A stretch of 64,000 nt of DNA from Viola odorata (Eukaryota; Streptophyta; Magnoliopsida; Malpighiales; Violaceae). This document shows, piece by piece, positions 1-11,226 of the stretch (the first letter of the stretch is position 1; each line of letters starts with the position of its first letter). The notes under the pieces are model-generated. The model was not told the DNA's origin and ran no database searches. It was given only the letters and a program-made list of their open reading frames with translations. Both the position numbers and the translations under genes were made by a program. The stretch spans positions 12,402,501 to 12,466,500 of the forward strand of contig OY829539.1 of NCBI GenBank assembly GCA_963691705.1, written 5' to 3'.

Positions 1-2390
1 CGTAGAGGAAAATATAGCCAAAATACGCTATATCAATCACCGTAAGGTATCGTCATCCTATTCCACGCCTTGATGACATGTTGGATGAGTTGAGTGGTAG
101 TAAATTCTATTCCAAAATAGACTTAATGAGTGGATATCACAAAATTTGCATGCACGGGGGAGATGAGTGGAAGACCGCATTTAAGACCAAATATGGTTTG
201 TACGAATGGATGGTAATGTCATTCAGTCTCTCTAATGCACCTAGTGCTTTCATGCGTTTAATGAACCATGTGTTGTGTGAATTTATTGGAAATTTTATTG
301 TTGTTTGTTTTGATGACATTCTTATCTATAGTCCTTCAATTGATGCACATATCACCCATTTACGCACCGTACTCAACACACTTAGAATTCATAAATTGTA
401 TACGAAATTAGCTAAGTGTGAATTTTGTTTGGATCGAGTACATTTTCTTGGTTTTGTGGTGAGTGTAGGTGGTGTATAAGTAAATGAAGAGAAGGTGAAG
501 ACCATTAAGGAGTGGCTGCAACCTAAGAATGCTAGTGAGGTTAGGTCATTCCGTGGCCTAGCTAGTTTCTATCGACGCTTCGTAACAAAAAATTCACCAT
601 TGTCGCACCACTCAATGAGATAACCAAGAAGAATGTGACTTTTACTTGGGGTGCAAGACAAGAGGAAGGCTTCCAAGAGCTTAAGGGACACCTTAGTCAT
701 AGCCCTATTCTTGTACTTCCTGACTTCAACAAGGCTTTTGAGCTTGAGTGTGACGCTAGCGGCATCGGCATCGGAGTCGTGCTCACCCAAGAAGGGTGCC
801 CCATCGCCAATTTTAATGAGAAGCTCAACGGTACCCAACTCAACTATTCCACCTATGACCGTGAGCTATACGCACTTGTGAGATCCTTGATGGTGTGGGA
901 GCACTACCTTCTCCCAAGTCAATTTGTAATCCATGCCAATTATTTGAGCCTAAAATTCCTCCAAGGACACGCGAAGCTCAACAAGCGACATGCTAAGTAG
1001 ATGGAGTTCATTGAAGCATTTCCTTACACCATCAAGTACAAAAATGGCAAGTAAAATGTGGTTGTCATTGCCCTCTCAATGAGGTACATGCTAATTTCAC
1101 CCCTTGATGCTAAGATTTTTGGTTTTGCACATCTAGTAGACCTTTATGAACATGATGAGAATTTACGTGATATATATGTAGCATGTGATAAAGTACCCTA
1201 CTTGCATTTTGTGAAGCATGATGGATTCTTATTCAAACATAAACAACTTTGCATACCTAAATCCAGCATTCACGAATTGCTTGTGTTGGAAGTCCATAGG
1301 GGTGGATTATATGGTCATTTTGGTGTTACTAAAACGTTACATGCATTGAAGGTGCATTTCTTTTGGCCGAAAATAAAAATTGATGTGACGAAAGTAATTG
1401 CTAGATGCCTTATGTGTAAAAGGGCTAATTCTACATCCATGCATCATGCATCTTACATGCCATTACCCGTAGCTAGCCATTCTTGGGTTGATTTATCGAT
1501 GGATTTTATTCTATGGCTGCCAAGGTCTAAGCACTGTAATGATTCCATTTTTGTTGTTGTTGACCGCTTTTCTAAAATAGCTTATTTCATTCCATGTGCG
1601 AAAACTCATGATGCCATTCGCATTGCTCATTTATTCTTTCAACATATTGTGCATTTGCATGGCATACCTAGGACCATTGTGAGTGATCGAGGTACCAAAA
1701 TTTTGAGTCATTTTTTGCGCACATTGTGGTCCCAACTCGGCACTAAACTTCTCTTCTCCACTGCGTGTCATCCTCAAACGGATGGACAAACGAAAGTGGT
1801 GAATAGGACTTTAGGGTCGTTGCTACGAGTTATGATTGACACACACGGTACTAGATGGGAAGATAGCATTGCTTTTATTAAATTCGCATATAACCATGCA
1901 CATCATTCTACCATTGGTTTTTCTCCATTCAAGGTGGTATACGAGTTTCAACCCCTAACCCCTCTTGATCTCTTACCCTTTCCATTGAGTGTGCTTAAGT
2001 GTGTAGATGGCGAAACGAAGGCGGAAGAGGTCAAGAAGTTGCATAAGCAAGTGCGGGAGAATATCGAAGCAATGAACGAAAGAGTGTCCAACAAGTGAAA
2101 CAAGAGCAAGACGCCTACATCTTTTGAGTCAGGATAATGGGTTTGGTTGCATTGGCGCAAGGATAGGTTCCCTCAACAACGGCAAGGAAAATTGATCCCC
2201 CGCGGCAATGGACCTTTTGAAATCCTTCACCAGATCAATGACAACTCTTATATCCTTGATTTACTGAGTGAGTATGGATCCATAAGCAACTCATTTCATA
2301 TTAATGATTTAACTGTTTATAATGCAGACAAAAAGGAGCTTCGAGGACGAATCCTTTCAAAGGAGGAGGTGATGATGTGATCACGCCTGC
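1..2390 (+). pseudogene. Ty3/gypsy pol remnant: reverse transcriptase, RNase H, integrase
   Basis: This is a decayed gypsy-class polyprotein that begins before the window. Reverse transcriptase runs from about 37 to 590 and has the active-site variant CFDDIL near 317-334. RNase H follows at about 600-1000 ([20 protein letters not shown]). Integrase spans 1058-2098, with an HHCC zinc-binding N-terminus (HRGG, GHFG, CLMCK), and the C-terminal GNGPFEI segment reads in 2147-2380. The frame is broken by stops at 477, 998 and 1052, a frameshift near 590, and further breaks near 2098 and 2340. The integrase position that should be catalytic Glu reads Lys (DGQTKVVNR, near 1780-1806). No chromodomain is visible. 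The domain order RT-RH-IN identifies Ty3/gypsy; a chromovirus-like clade is likely but not proven. The element is immobile. Confidence 0.93.
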
Positions 2391-3200
2391 CTTAAAGCTT
2401 GAAGAGCGAGATATGGCGCCAAGAGGGCCAATCACAAGGAGCATGGCCAAGAAGACCATCTTATGGATTGAGGCCAAGATGAGCAAGAATGTGCTTTAAG
2501 ATGACGGTCGGACCTTAATGATGGTCGCACATCACATTGGAGGCTGAGAAGCATGCGCGGAGCAACGAAGAATCAATCATTCCAACTCTGGCGCTAGCGG
2601 TATAACGCTAAGCCCCTAGCGGCATAGCACTAGTTTCGACAACCTTGGGAGATTGATTTTTGGAAAAATATTCAAGTTTGGAAATTCAGTGTTGAAGCTC
2701 ACGGCATGCCGCTAATTCAGTGTTGAAGCTCACGGCATGCCGCTAAGGCCTTAGCGGTATGCCACCAAGCCTCTAACGCCATCAGCGATATTTGGAGCAG
2801 TTCACGCCGAAGCTAGCGGCATGCCGCCAATCCCAGACTTACCTTCCGAGAGTTGTTTTCCAAGGCCATTTTGCACTTAGTATAACTAGCTTGTTTCTTT
2901 CTTTTTTCAACAGTTTTTGTCTAAGTGTTTATTGCTTAAGTTGAGAATACTCCTCTCTCTAAACACCTTAAACTCACCATGTAATAATCAATCTCAGGTG
3001 ACTCCTTGATTCATTGCAAGTAAAAACTCCTTTGTCTCCAACCTTTGATTTTGTTGTTTGCTGAAATTGGTAAGAATTTCTAGAATTGTGCGTTTGAATG
3101 AATATCTTGGATTCCCATTGGTGGATGATTAATTACAAGTTGGATTTGATTGTTGATTATTGATTGACTATTTCCTATTGAATTTCTATCCGCAATCCAT
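2391..3200 (+). mobile_element. 3' end and LTR-like region of the gypsy remnant
   Basis: Noncoding DNA directly downstream of the pol remnant. It contains six copies of a 14-nt near-palindrome around GGCATGCC and an exact 31-bp tandem duplication at 2683-2744. A block with the same start and the same palindromes occurs at 22.66-22.86 kb, which supports this being the gypsy 3' region or LTR. Neither the exact LTR start nor its end could be fixed. The right limit is set only by the minus-strand copia-like sequence that takes over around 3.2 kb. Confidence 0.6.
2683..2744. repeat. Exact 31-bp tandem duplication
   Basis: Two head-to-tail copies of the same 31-bp unit lie at 2683-2713 and 2714-2744 with no differences by eye. 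Each copy ends in the palindromic GCATGCCGCT motif. It looks like a recent local duplication inside the gypsy LTR-like region. Confidence 0.9.
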
Positions 3201-4037
3201 CCCTTTAATTCCCGTTTTTGTTGTTCTTCATCTCTCTCTCTCCGCTGCGCATTCTTCTCATTTTCCTATCTGTTGCGTTTCTTCTGTTTCCTTCTTGTAA
3301 ATAATTGGGTTTTGTCGGATAACTCAAGCTAGGTCCAATCCGCAAAGCTCTCACGTTCCAGCTCATCAAAATGAGCTTGGATCGTATCATAGAACCAAAC
3401 CCAAAATCTTAAAGCTTTGGATTCAGCTACTTAGGGTTTGAATCGAACTAACAATGTGTTGCCTTCTCAAGACGACCACTCTCTAAGGTATCCACATCAA
3501 TGACCCGAGATAAAATAGATTTGGTGTGCTAGCACTAAGAGATAAGATAGTCTGTGTAACTCTTAAGCTTTTCTCCTGTTATGCGTTCCTGATATGCGTC
3601 TTCTCACTTAGGAAAAATGGCTTGCTCTTGTATGCATTTTTATCATGTATTTATACTCTAGTTTCACTTGTTTAAAGTTATTTAAAATATATCTTAATAT
3701 ATAATTAAATAACCAAAATTTTCTAATTAATACACATAAGATAATATCAAATAATATCTTAATAAAAATACACATAGGATTTATTTAACTCCTTAAACAA
3801 TTCTTATTTATTCTTTTAATCCAATTAATTACAATTTTCGGGCACAAGACTAATTAACAATCTCCTGCTTGCCCTCAAACTTACACCAATATCAAAAGAA
3901 TTAAAGCATTTATCTCTAGATCATTCTAACGTGTGACCGTGTAGGTTCATCTAACATTGGCAGTAGAACAACACATTTCATCTACAAGTCAGAAGCATCC
4001 TATAGCAAGACATTATGACTACCTACGTTAAATAAAG
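3200..4037 (-). mobile_element. Minus-strand copia-like 3' LTR plus 3' internal end
   Basis: Read on the minus strand, a purine-rich tract (GAGGGCAAGCAGGAGAT, 3860-3876) is followed at once by TGTTAATTAG, a typical polypurine-tract/LTR-start junction at 3859. About 180 bp of internal sequence lies upstream on that strand (3877-4037). The LTR runs down to roughly 3.2 kb with a TATA-like stretch inside; its far end could not be placed. A 216-bp part (3630-3845) recurs at 5693-5908. The superfamily call rests on the junction style only, since no coding domain survives. Confidence 0.6.
3630..3845 (-). repeat. 216-bp LTR segment, copy 1
   Basis: Direct repeat of 5693-5908, identical in length with scattered substitutions. 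On the minus strand it is the first part of a copia-like LTR. The two copies are remnants of the 3' and 5' LTRs of one element. Confidence 0.85.
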
Positions 4038-4042
4038 GTATG

Positions 4043-5692
4043 TCATGTGTGCTTGTTGAGGGCACGATCAAATAATTACAACTTATCACATGCAACAAAA
4101 AAGATTGAAGATAGTGGCAAGAGGTTCGATCCACAGAGAATGGTTAAGACATACACTAGACAAGGCCAGATATAAAGTAAAATAATAAAAGAAATAATGG
4201 GGGGTTTTGGTTGGTTAATCTAGTTAACCTAGATAGAGATAGTTGCTAACAAGACAATTAATAAAAACAGAAATCAAGGGCAAGACATGCAAACAGAAAT
4301 CGAGTAAAGAAATAAAGTCAGTAGAGAAGAGATCTTAGCAAAGGAAATTCTCAGGTTGCGTCAAGGGCTAGATATTCATCGACGCAAATATATTCTATTC
4401 CTATGCCATAGACATGCTATAGGGGCCAAGTTTCCACTTAAACCCCCTACTTACCTTCGTAGATAAAAGTTACCCCCCGTTTCCATATATGAGGTAGCCT
4501 TGATGTTTCGTCGTCCCCCCGGGCACGAATGCGGGGAGGCAATACTCAAAATGCCCATGAAGCAGAGGCAAGACATGTCTAGGGCGTGATACCTCTCAGC
4601 TTGTCAGACTCGGGTAACGTCCTAGTCGACTGTTTGCCCTAGATTGGTGAAATCACATTGTAGCAACTTCTCCACTCTAGGTGTCTACTTCTCCTAATGG
4701 CCTTACGTTAGTTATTACCATTAGGATGACAGTAATCATCTAGGTCTAGTTATTAGCTGGTCAGACTACTAATCTTGCCCTAGATGAATTAACAAGAAAT
4801 CGACAAACAAGCAAATACAACAATAAGAATATATGAAGAACGATTTGGCCTCTTAACTATCCTTATGCAACCCTCAAAATACCTTTGCTAAGAATGGAAA
4901 ATCTAGCTACTCATACTACAAAATAAATAAACAAAATAGGAAAAGAAAGATTGCATAAAAGAAGAAGAACAAGAAGAAGAAAACTAATAAATGTTACCGG
5001 TTAAATATAGTTGCTGCTAGATGAAGATGTCTCAGCCACCACCCAAAAGGGGGAGGAGAGAAAAAGAGGCGGCTCCCAAAAGAAGAAAGTAGAAAATATT
5101 TACAAGATGTCCTAAAACCCTAAAAACTAGAGGTTTAAATACCCTCTTGCCCACAAGAGGACAAAATCCAGCTAAGGGACTACAAAATGACAAAATCCAG
5201 CTAAGGAGATGCAAAAACATAGAGGAAGGCTCTTTGGTCCAAAAAGGGAATATTCTGAGAATATTCTGGAAGCGCACGACGTCGTGGGCATGATGATAAA
5301 ATCAACATCTAGGGCATGATGATATGATCAGTAGCTAGGGAATATTCTAGAAATATTCTGGATGTGCATGGAATCTTCTAGAGACGTAAGGAATCTCATG
5401 CGAATCAATGGGAATCTTTCTCTCTGGTTTTTATTAAGAACTGATGCAGAAGTGTCGTGGGCAATAAACTGCTCTCTGGTCTGGTTAGCGTCAAGGGCAC
5501 GACGACACTTCGATCTTCTAGGCCTTAATGCTACGAAGTCCAAGGAATCCATCCAAAAACGCATGCTTTCGTTCATTTCTTCCTTTTGGCATTGATCTGC
5601 AATAAAGATGGGAATAGAGACAAATCAGCAGTATCATGCCCAAGAAAAGGCTAAAAACAAGGAGAAAAATATGCCCAAGAAACACACTATCA
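4043..5692 (-). mobile_element. Solo LTR, Athila/Tat-like, minus strand, 5-bp TSD
   Basis: On the minus strand the sequence begins TGATAGTGTG and runs 1,650 bp, with no coding domain. It is flanked by GTATG at 4038-4042 and GTATG at 5693-5697, a perfect 5-bp target duplication. Its ends resemble those of the longer gypsy element at 5909-13240 and the solo LTR at 11227-12654, so all three belong to one broad LTR group. It interrupts an already deleted copia-like element. The 3' terminus ends in TGA rather than the usual CA. Confidence 0.8.
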
Positions 5693-5908
5693 GTATGCAT
5701 TTTTATCATGTATATATACTCTAGTTTCACTTATTTTAAGTTATATAAAATATATCTTAATATATAATTAAATAACTGAAATTTTCTAACTAATACACAT
5801 AAGATAATATCAAATAATATCTTAATAAAAATGCACATAGGATTTATTTAACTCCTTAAATAATTATTATTTATTATTTTAATCCAATTGATTATAATTT
5901 TTGGGCAC
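5693..5908 (-). repeat. 216-bp LTR segment, copy 2 (5' LTR remnant of copia-like element)
   Basis: Partner of 3630-3845. Its right edge (LTR start on the minus strand) is cut by the Athila/Tat-like LTR that begins at 5909. Its left edge is cut by the solo LTR insertion at the GTATG site. Before that insertion this fragment was joined directly to the internal 3' end at 4037, so the element had already lost most of its body. Confidence 0.8.
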
Positions 5909-7275
5909 TAATAGTGTGTATTTTATGCATATTTTTATCTCTTTTTCTAGTCCACTTTCGATCTTGACACTACTAATTTGTGTTTGTTTCCTTCCTTTTT
6001 ACAGATTTGGACTTGGAGAAGGAAAATCACAAAAATGCACACTTTCGGCCAGATTCTAACGGATGTTGAGCGTCGAGGTCTCGCTGCTCATCACACTAAG
6101 GATCTGGCAACAGAAAAGGAAATTATCGGAAAAGGAAATCTAATAAATCCGATAGATTTTCCTACTTCCCTTTCGTGTTTCCAACTCTACAAAGACGTAA
6201 TTATAAAAAATCTAGTCCTATTAGACTTAAAACTTTATTTTTATTTACTGAATATTAGAACTATTAGGGTTTTGGGGGTTCCTCCCCTTGAATTTAATTT
6301 TTATCATCTCTTCTTCTCCTCCTCCTCCTTTAGGTGGCGGCTCAGACCCTTTTTCCAGCTTTGTAATAAATCGGAGCTTTAGCTCCGGTCGATATTATTG
6401 ATACTTTTCAGTATTTTCTTCCTTTCTCTTTTATGCAATTTAATTATTTTATTTATTTAATCTCTAGTATAAGTAGGTAAATCCCTTGTTCTTAGTAGAG
6501 ACTTTCAAAGGTTGCTTAGGATGGTTGTGAGGTCTAAACGAGTTTAATAAATTCCTAAGTTTGTATTTGTTCGTTTATCACTTTCTTATCAATTTATCTA
6601 GGAACGATTAAAGGTCCGGCCAACTAATAATTAAACCTAGGTAATTACAGTCATCTTTGTAGTAATAACTAACGTGACGCTACATAATAAAGTAGGAAAC
6701 TAGATCAGAAGTAATCGGGTTGTTGGTATCATCTGACTAGGGTAATCAATCAATTAGGGTAGTGCCTCGAACGTACTGAGTGTCTCGCCCTAGGTGTGTA
6801 TTTCCTCTTCTTAATAGGCCTCTGAGTATTGTCTCCATAAACGTACCTTGGAGGACGGCGGAGTGTCAAGGTTACCCATAAACGTACCTTGGGGTAACTT
6901 CTCTTATGAAGGAAAGCAGGGGACCTAAACGTACCTGCACCCCATAACACGCCTACAAACTAGGAACAAAACATCCTTGCACTAATGACCAGCCAACCAC
7001 AATGCAACCAGAGATAGATCTCTACTAGGAACCTCTTCTCCTTTGATTTCATATTTATTTGTATTCTGTTTATTTCTATTTTCTTAGTTATTAATCAAAC
7101 AAACTCTCAAAACCTCTCATTGGTTACTATTCGGTTTGATACTTCCAGTCATACACAAATTTAAGCATCTTGCCCTTGGTCCCTGAGTTCGACCCTATTA
7201 CCACTACACGCAATTTATTTGTGCATTAGGCAATAGGTTTTCTTTATTATTTTTTACGGCTTCGACACCTGGTTA
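5909..7275 (+). repeat. 5' LTR of the Athila/Tat-like element
   Basis: It begins TAATAGTGTGTATTTT, whereas the 3' copy begins TGATAGTGTG, so the canonical TG has probably mutated to TA here. The end is placed at GGTTA, five bases before the primer-binding site. A 16-bp block near 6137-6152, lying between copies of AAAAGGAAAT, is absent from the 3' LTR, as expected for a slippage deletion. Confidence 0.8.
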
Positions 7276-7280
7276 ATTTT

Positions 7281-7298
7281 TGGCACCATTGTCGGGGA
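7281..7298 (+). promoter_or_regulatory. Primer-binding site, tRNA-Asp type, decayed
   Basis: TGGCACCATTGTCGGGGA lies just after the 5' LTR. It matches the usual Athila/Tat primer site complementary to the 3' end of plant tRNA-Asp, except for three transitions. All three are C-to-T or G-to-A changes, consistent with loss of methylated cytosines. Confidence 0.8.
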
Positions 7299-7329
7299 CT
7301 AACGGTACTGATTTCTTTCTTTTGTTTGT

Positions 7330-8450
7330 ATGACCAGGATATCTAGACTGGATCTTACACCACTCAACCTTGAGATCACTAGGACAAAGAACAGACTCAG
7401 AAGACAGGCTAGGAAACCATCCACTGACACTGGAGAAGTCTCTACCCAGCCCTCAAAAGAACTCCCTCTAACCTAGACAATCTCGACTTCCTTTTCCATC
7501 AAGACTTTGACGCTAAAAGACCACCCTACCCTAAACCTGAAATCATGGCAGAAGCACCACATAACCAAACCATCCAAGACCTCAATGTTGCTCCTGAACA
7601 GACCAGTAGCTGCATAGCCTGGCCCACCGGCTGCTGCCAAGGCTACCATTGAACTTATGGCAAAGAATATCACACCTGCCGAGAGAGCCACAACCACCCA
7701 GAATGCCTGTGCTGCAACTATGGAAAATCAGCTTACCACCATCATGGGTATGATCCAGAACCTAGCCGTAGGACTGCCTATCTAGGTCAAGACATGCGGG
7801 TTTTGCAACTTTACTGACCATCCAACCAACGCATGCCCCCACATCCCTGATGAATTCCAAGTTAATGCAGTTGGTAATTATAACGGATCCCCATGGCAAT
7901 TTGAGCCTTATAGCAACAACTATAACTAGGGTTTGTGCCATCCTAACCCAATTTGGTCCAACAATCCGTAACCATCAGGACCTAGTCAATCACCGCAGCA
8001 ATACCAGTACCCAAATCAATCTCAGACACTATTCAACCTTCAGCACTTTCAGCACCCAGCACCACCTATGCCCCCTACGGATGAGGTTAGTAGGGTTAGT
8101 AATGTTATTTTAGATCTGCAAAAATAAATGAGCATTATGAATGCAGGAATAAAGGAGTTAAAGAATCGAGGACGATTGTCACCTCAACCAGAACTTAACC
8201 CGAAGCATGGTGTTTGTGCTATGTCACTCCACAATGGCACTCAACTACTCTCGCGTGTCAATCCACACCAAGGTCCTGACGCTGAACTACCTGGACCTGA
8301 ACCTACTCAGCAAGATCTTGAAGTTAACACCAAAAAGGAGACACAAGTCCGCTCTCCAAAGAGTCCCTCGAAGAAAGCTGCCAAGAAACCTAAATTTTCA
8401 GACCCCTTTTCCTCAACGGTTGGTCAAAATCAAAAAGGATAAGGAGGATC
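7330..8450 (+). pseudogene. Broken gag of the Athila/Tat-like element
   Basis: A gag start at 7330 reads 48 codons (MTRISRLDL, then an RTKNRLRRQARK basic stretch) to a stop at 7474-7476. In the same frame, 7795-7836 encodes a CCHC zinc knuckle of form C-x2-C-x4-H-x4-C (CGFCNFTDHPTNAC). The rest is scrambled by stops and frameshifts. The 104-residue reading frame at 8128-8442 is rich in Pro, Lys and Gln, like the end of such gags. Nucleic-acid-binding function is inferred from the knuckle only. Confidence 0.75.
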
Positions 8451-8536
8451 AAGAAATTTTTGACATGTTTAGTAAGGTTCAGGTTAACATTCCTTTATTA
8501 TAGGCAATTAAGAACGTTCCTCGTTATGCAAAATTC

Positions 8537-9604
8537 TTGAAATTTCTGTGCACTAACAAATGTAAGATGGCAGGAACAGAAAAGATTAGCGTTGATGCCA
8601 ACGTCTCGGCCGTGATCCAGCGGAAGTTACCTCCCAAGTGCAAAGACCAAGGGATGTTCTCTATCCCATGCAAAATTGGCACTTCTGACATAGGTAGAGT
8701 TATGTGTGATTCAGATGCAGGTATCAACATCATGCCCTTGATGACATATAACAGTCTCGGTCTCAGACCCCTCAAGAACACCTGGGTTGTCATACAACTA
8801 GCCGACCAATCTGTCATTCACCCCGAATGTGTTATTGAGGACGTTTTGGTACAGGTTGGAGATTTCATCTACCCAGCTGACTTCTATGTGATTGACATGG
8901 AGGATGGCCAATCTGCCAAGGTCTCGGACATGCTCCTTGGACGTCCCTTCCTTAGGACTGCAAAAGCCAAAATTGATGTCCACAATGCCACGATCTCACT
9001 GGAATTTGATGGCGAGTTCATTACATTCAACATGCTTGATGACATGAGATACCCCACTGAACTTTCTAGTGTGAACTCTGTTGATGTTGTTGACCCTATT
9101 GTTACACAAGTTCCAGATCTTAACGCTGATAACTCTCTGCAGCTTGCCCTTGACAGGAACATCACTACAAATGCACCAGCAGAGGCTAAGACACATATCA
9201 TGGCACCTTTGGCCTTGAAGGACGTCGTTGCTTCTCTGGCCACCTGTAAACCCGCGGTCCCTAAGTTGGAGTTGAAGAGTTTGCCCTCCCACCTCAAGTA
9301 CACCTACCTTGGCGAGCATGAAACACTCCCGGTGATCATCTCTATCAAGCTCGATCATACTGCAGAGTGTGAACTGGTGTCCACACTCAAGGGATACCGT
9401 GAGGCCCTTGGGTGGATCGTCGACGTTAAGGAACTCACCTCAGCCATTTGCACTCCTCAACTAGCTTCGGTAACCTTCGTACCCACTCCTGTTGTCCCCA
9501 AAACCATGGCAGTGACTCCGGCCGTCACCACAACCAATCCCAAGGCCACAATGTGGTTCCAACCCCTACTATTGTCGCCACTGCCTCAACCAACAAGGGT
9601 ATGA
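8537..9604 (+). pseudogene. Retropepsin-like protease joined to RT N-terminus
   Basis: A 355-residue open frame. Residues 40-175 match the Athila/Tat protease, with GINIMPLMTYNSLGL, LADQSV, DFYVIDM and LLGRPFL. The catalytic DSG motif reads CDSDAG, so the Gly is replaced by Asp (GGT to GAT). Around residues 270-315 the frame enters the start of reverse transcriptase (LKGYREALGWIVDVKEL). It then departs into about 55 Pro/Thr-rich residues and stops. The palm domain with the catalytic Asp pair is absent. It may be translated but should not be an active enzyme. Confidence 0.82.
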
Positions 9605-9660
9605 CGCCCAATGTTAACCCAGATCCACGGTCTGCCAAAGGCAGGACCTAGACGAACGCT

Positions 9661-9921
9661 CATCATGGTAAGCTGCTCTCTCCTAAGACCTTTGCTCCTG
9701 GACAAAAAGTTTTACTTTACAATTCTTGGCTTAGGCTCTTTTTCAGAAAGTTGAAGTCTCAGTGGACCGACCCTTTCCTTGTCACAAAGGTGTATGATCC
9801 TGATGTGGTTGCGCTTCAGAGTATGGACACGGGCCTCATTTTTAAAGTGCATGACCACAGATTGGAACTGTTCCACAGGGGTTTCCATCCCCTCATGGCA
9901 GAGCCACCGGATCCAAACTGA
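9661..9921 (+). pseudogene. Integrase C-terminal fragment
   Basis: Eighty-six residues matching the end of Athila/Tat integrases: FAPGQKVLLYNSWLRLF, KLKSQWTDPFLV, IFKVHDHRLELF. Everything from mid RT through the integrase core has been lost between this and the protease frame. A stop (TAG at 9649-9651) lies just upstream in the same frame. Confidence 0.8.
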
Positions 9922-11226
9922 TTTGAACAGCCAACATCGCGCCCTCGACATTAATAGAGGCGCTCCGTGGGAGGTAACCCACGTTTCTTCCTTCTTATTT
10001 TCTTTATTTTGTTTTATCTTTCTTAATTCCTACGTATTTTATTTTCCTTTTTAGTATTTTCCTTTTCTGGATTTTATTCTCCTTTCCTTTATTTTATTTT
10101 CCCTTTTTCACCCCCTTTATTTCTTACCCTTTTCACTCGAATTTTTGTTTCCTTCTCCGTACCACTTTTTCAAATCCTTTTCCAATTAGTATCGAATATA
10201 TTATTTTTTGAGAGGATTTTTCGGTTGTGATCTCATACCTTTTTGGTTGCAGTTAGGATTCTATTGGCCCACTCAAAGCAGACCGAGCATCCAGGTCCTA
10301 TTGCACAGCACACCAGTGACCAGACGATCCCTACCGCAATCCAATTGGAAACCACTACCCTGCTCTGATCCATTCTCCACCTCCTCCCAACTCTCTTGCC
10401 TTCGGGCACAATTTTGTACACTTAATTCCGGGTGAACTCTTTTCTTTTTCAGCTTTTATTTTCGTATGCCCTTGTTTGAGTCCCTTCTTTGCATTGAGGA
10501 CAATGCACTGCCTAAGTGTAGGGGAGGGACACTTATGTGTTTGTTTTGTGTGTTTAGTTTGGGCATATTTTTCAATTTATTTTAGATAAACTTTCTTAGG
10601 ATTTTCTTTTTGTGAACTTTGGTTTGTAAATACTTTGCTATTCTGGCACACTACCCATCATTTTCAAACCCCCCTAGATAAAGCACACTATGTCATCCCA
10701 CTGCATCTAAGTTAATTTAAGCATTCACCGCACTTTACTTAACATGCATGATTATTGTCTGCCTGCTCTTATATCCGCATCAAGACCTTGGTGGAGGAAG
10801 CCAAAAGAAAGTTAGGATGAAATATTGTTACGCTGAAACAGAAATAAGAAAAGATGGAAAAGGATTTGTGATTGCCCTCCTACTGCTTGTAATTTATATT
10901 CAAAAAATAATAATAATAATAAATAAAGAGTTCGAAGAGCACAATAAAGCAGAGGCAAGCACAGAAGAAATAGCAAGAGTCACCAGTATCGATCCAGAGA
11001 AGAAAACCCTAAGAAAGAAAGAGGAACTTGAGTGTTAAGCCCTTGTTGTAGCCAGCTGATGGATAATGTCTATCGAACCCTCTTGCTTCTTGCCGAGGAA
11101 TTCTTTCTATCTTTGAGCTGACTCTTTTCCTTCTTCTTCTTACTTCTCATCTATTTTCTCCTCCTTTCTCCTACATCGTGCATTACCATTTTCTTGCAAA
11201 GTCTTTTTGATTATTAGAATGCCCAT
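9922..11226 (+). other. 3' noncoding region of the Athila/Tat-like element
   Basis: No coding domain was recognised. A perfect 6-bp stem occurs at 9966-9983 (CGTGGG, loop, CCCACG), part of the GTGGGAGG-AACCCA block commonly seen just after pol in Athila elements. The remainder is T-rich, then A-rich near 10,800-11,040. The 96-residue frame at 10748-11038 has no recognisable domain and is probably chance. Confidence 0.6.

Noticed and set aside
2147..2390. Chromodomain at the end of the gypsy integrase
   Set aside because: After the GNGPFEI segment the frame ends in a short tail; no aromatic-cage chromodomain sequence was seen.
5978..6382. 134-residue plus frame
   Set aside because: It lies wholly inside the 5' LTR of the Athila/Tat-like element and has no recognised domain.
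8884..9358. Minus-strand frames of 120-139 residues opposite the protease
   Set aside because: Shadow frames of the coding strand, where conserved retropepsin motifs are evident.
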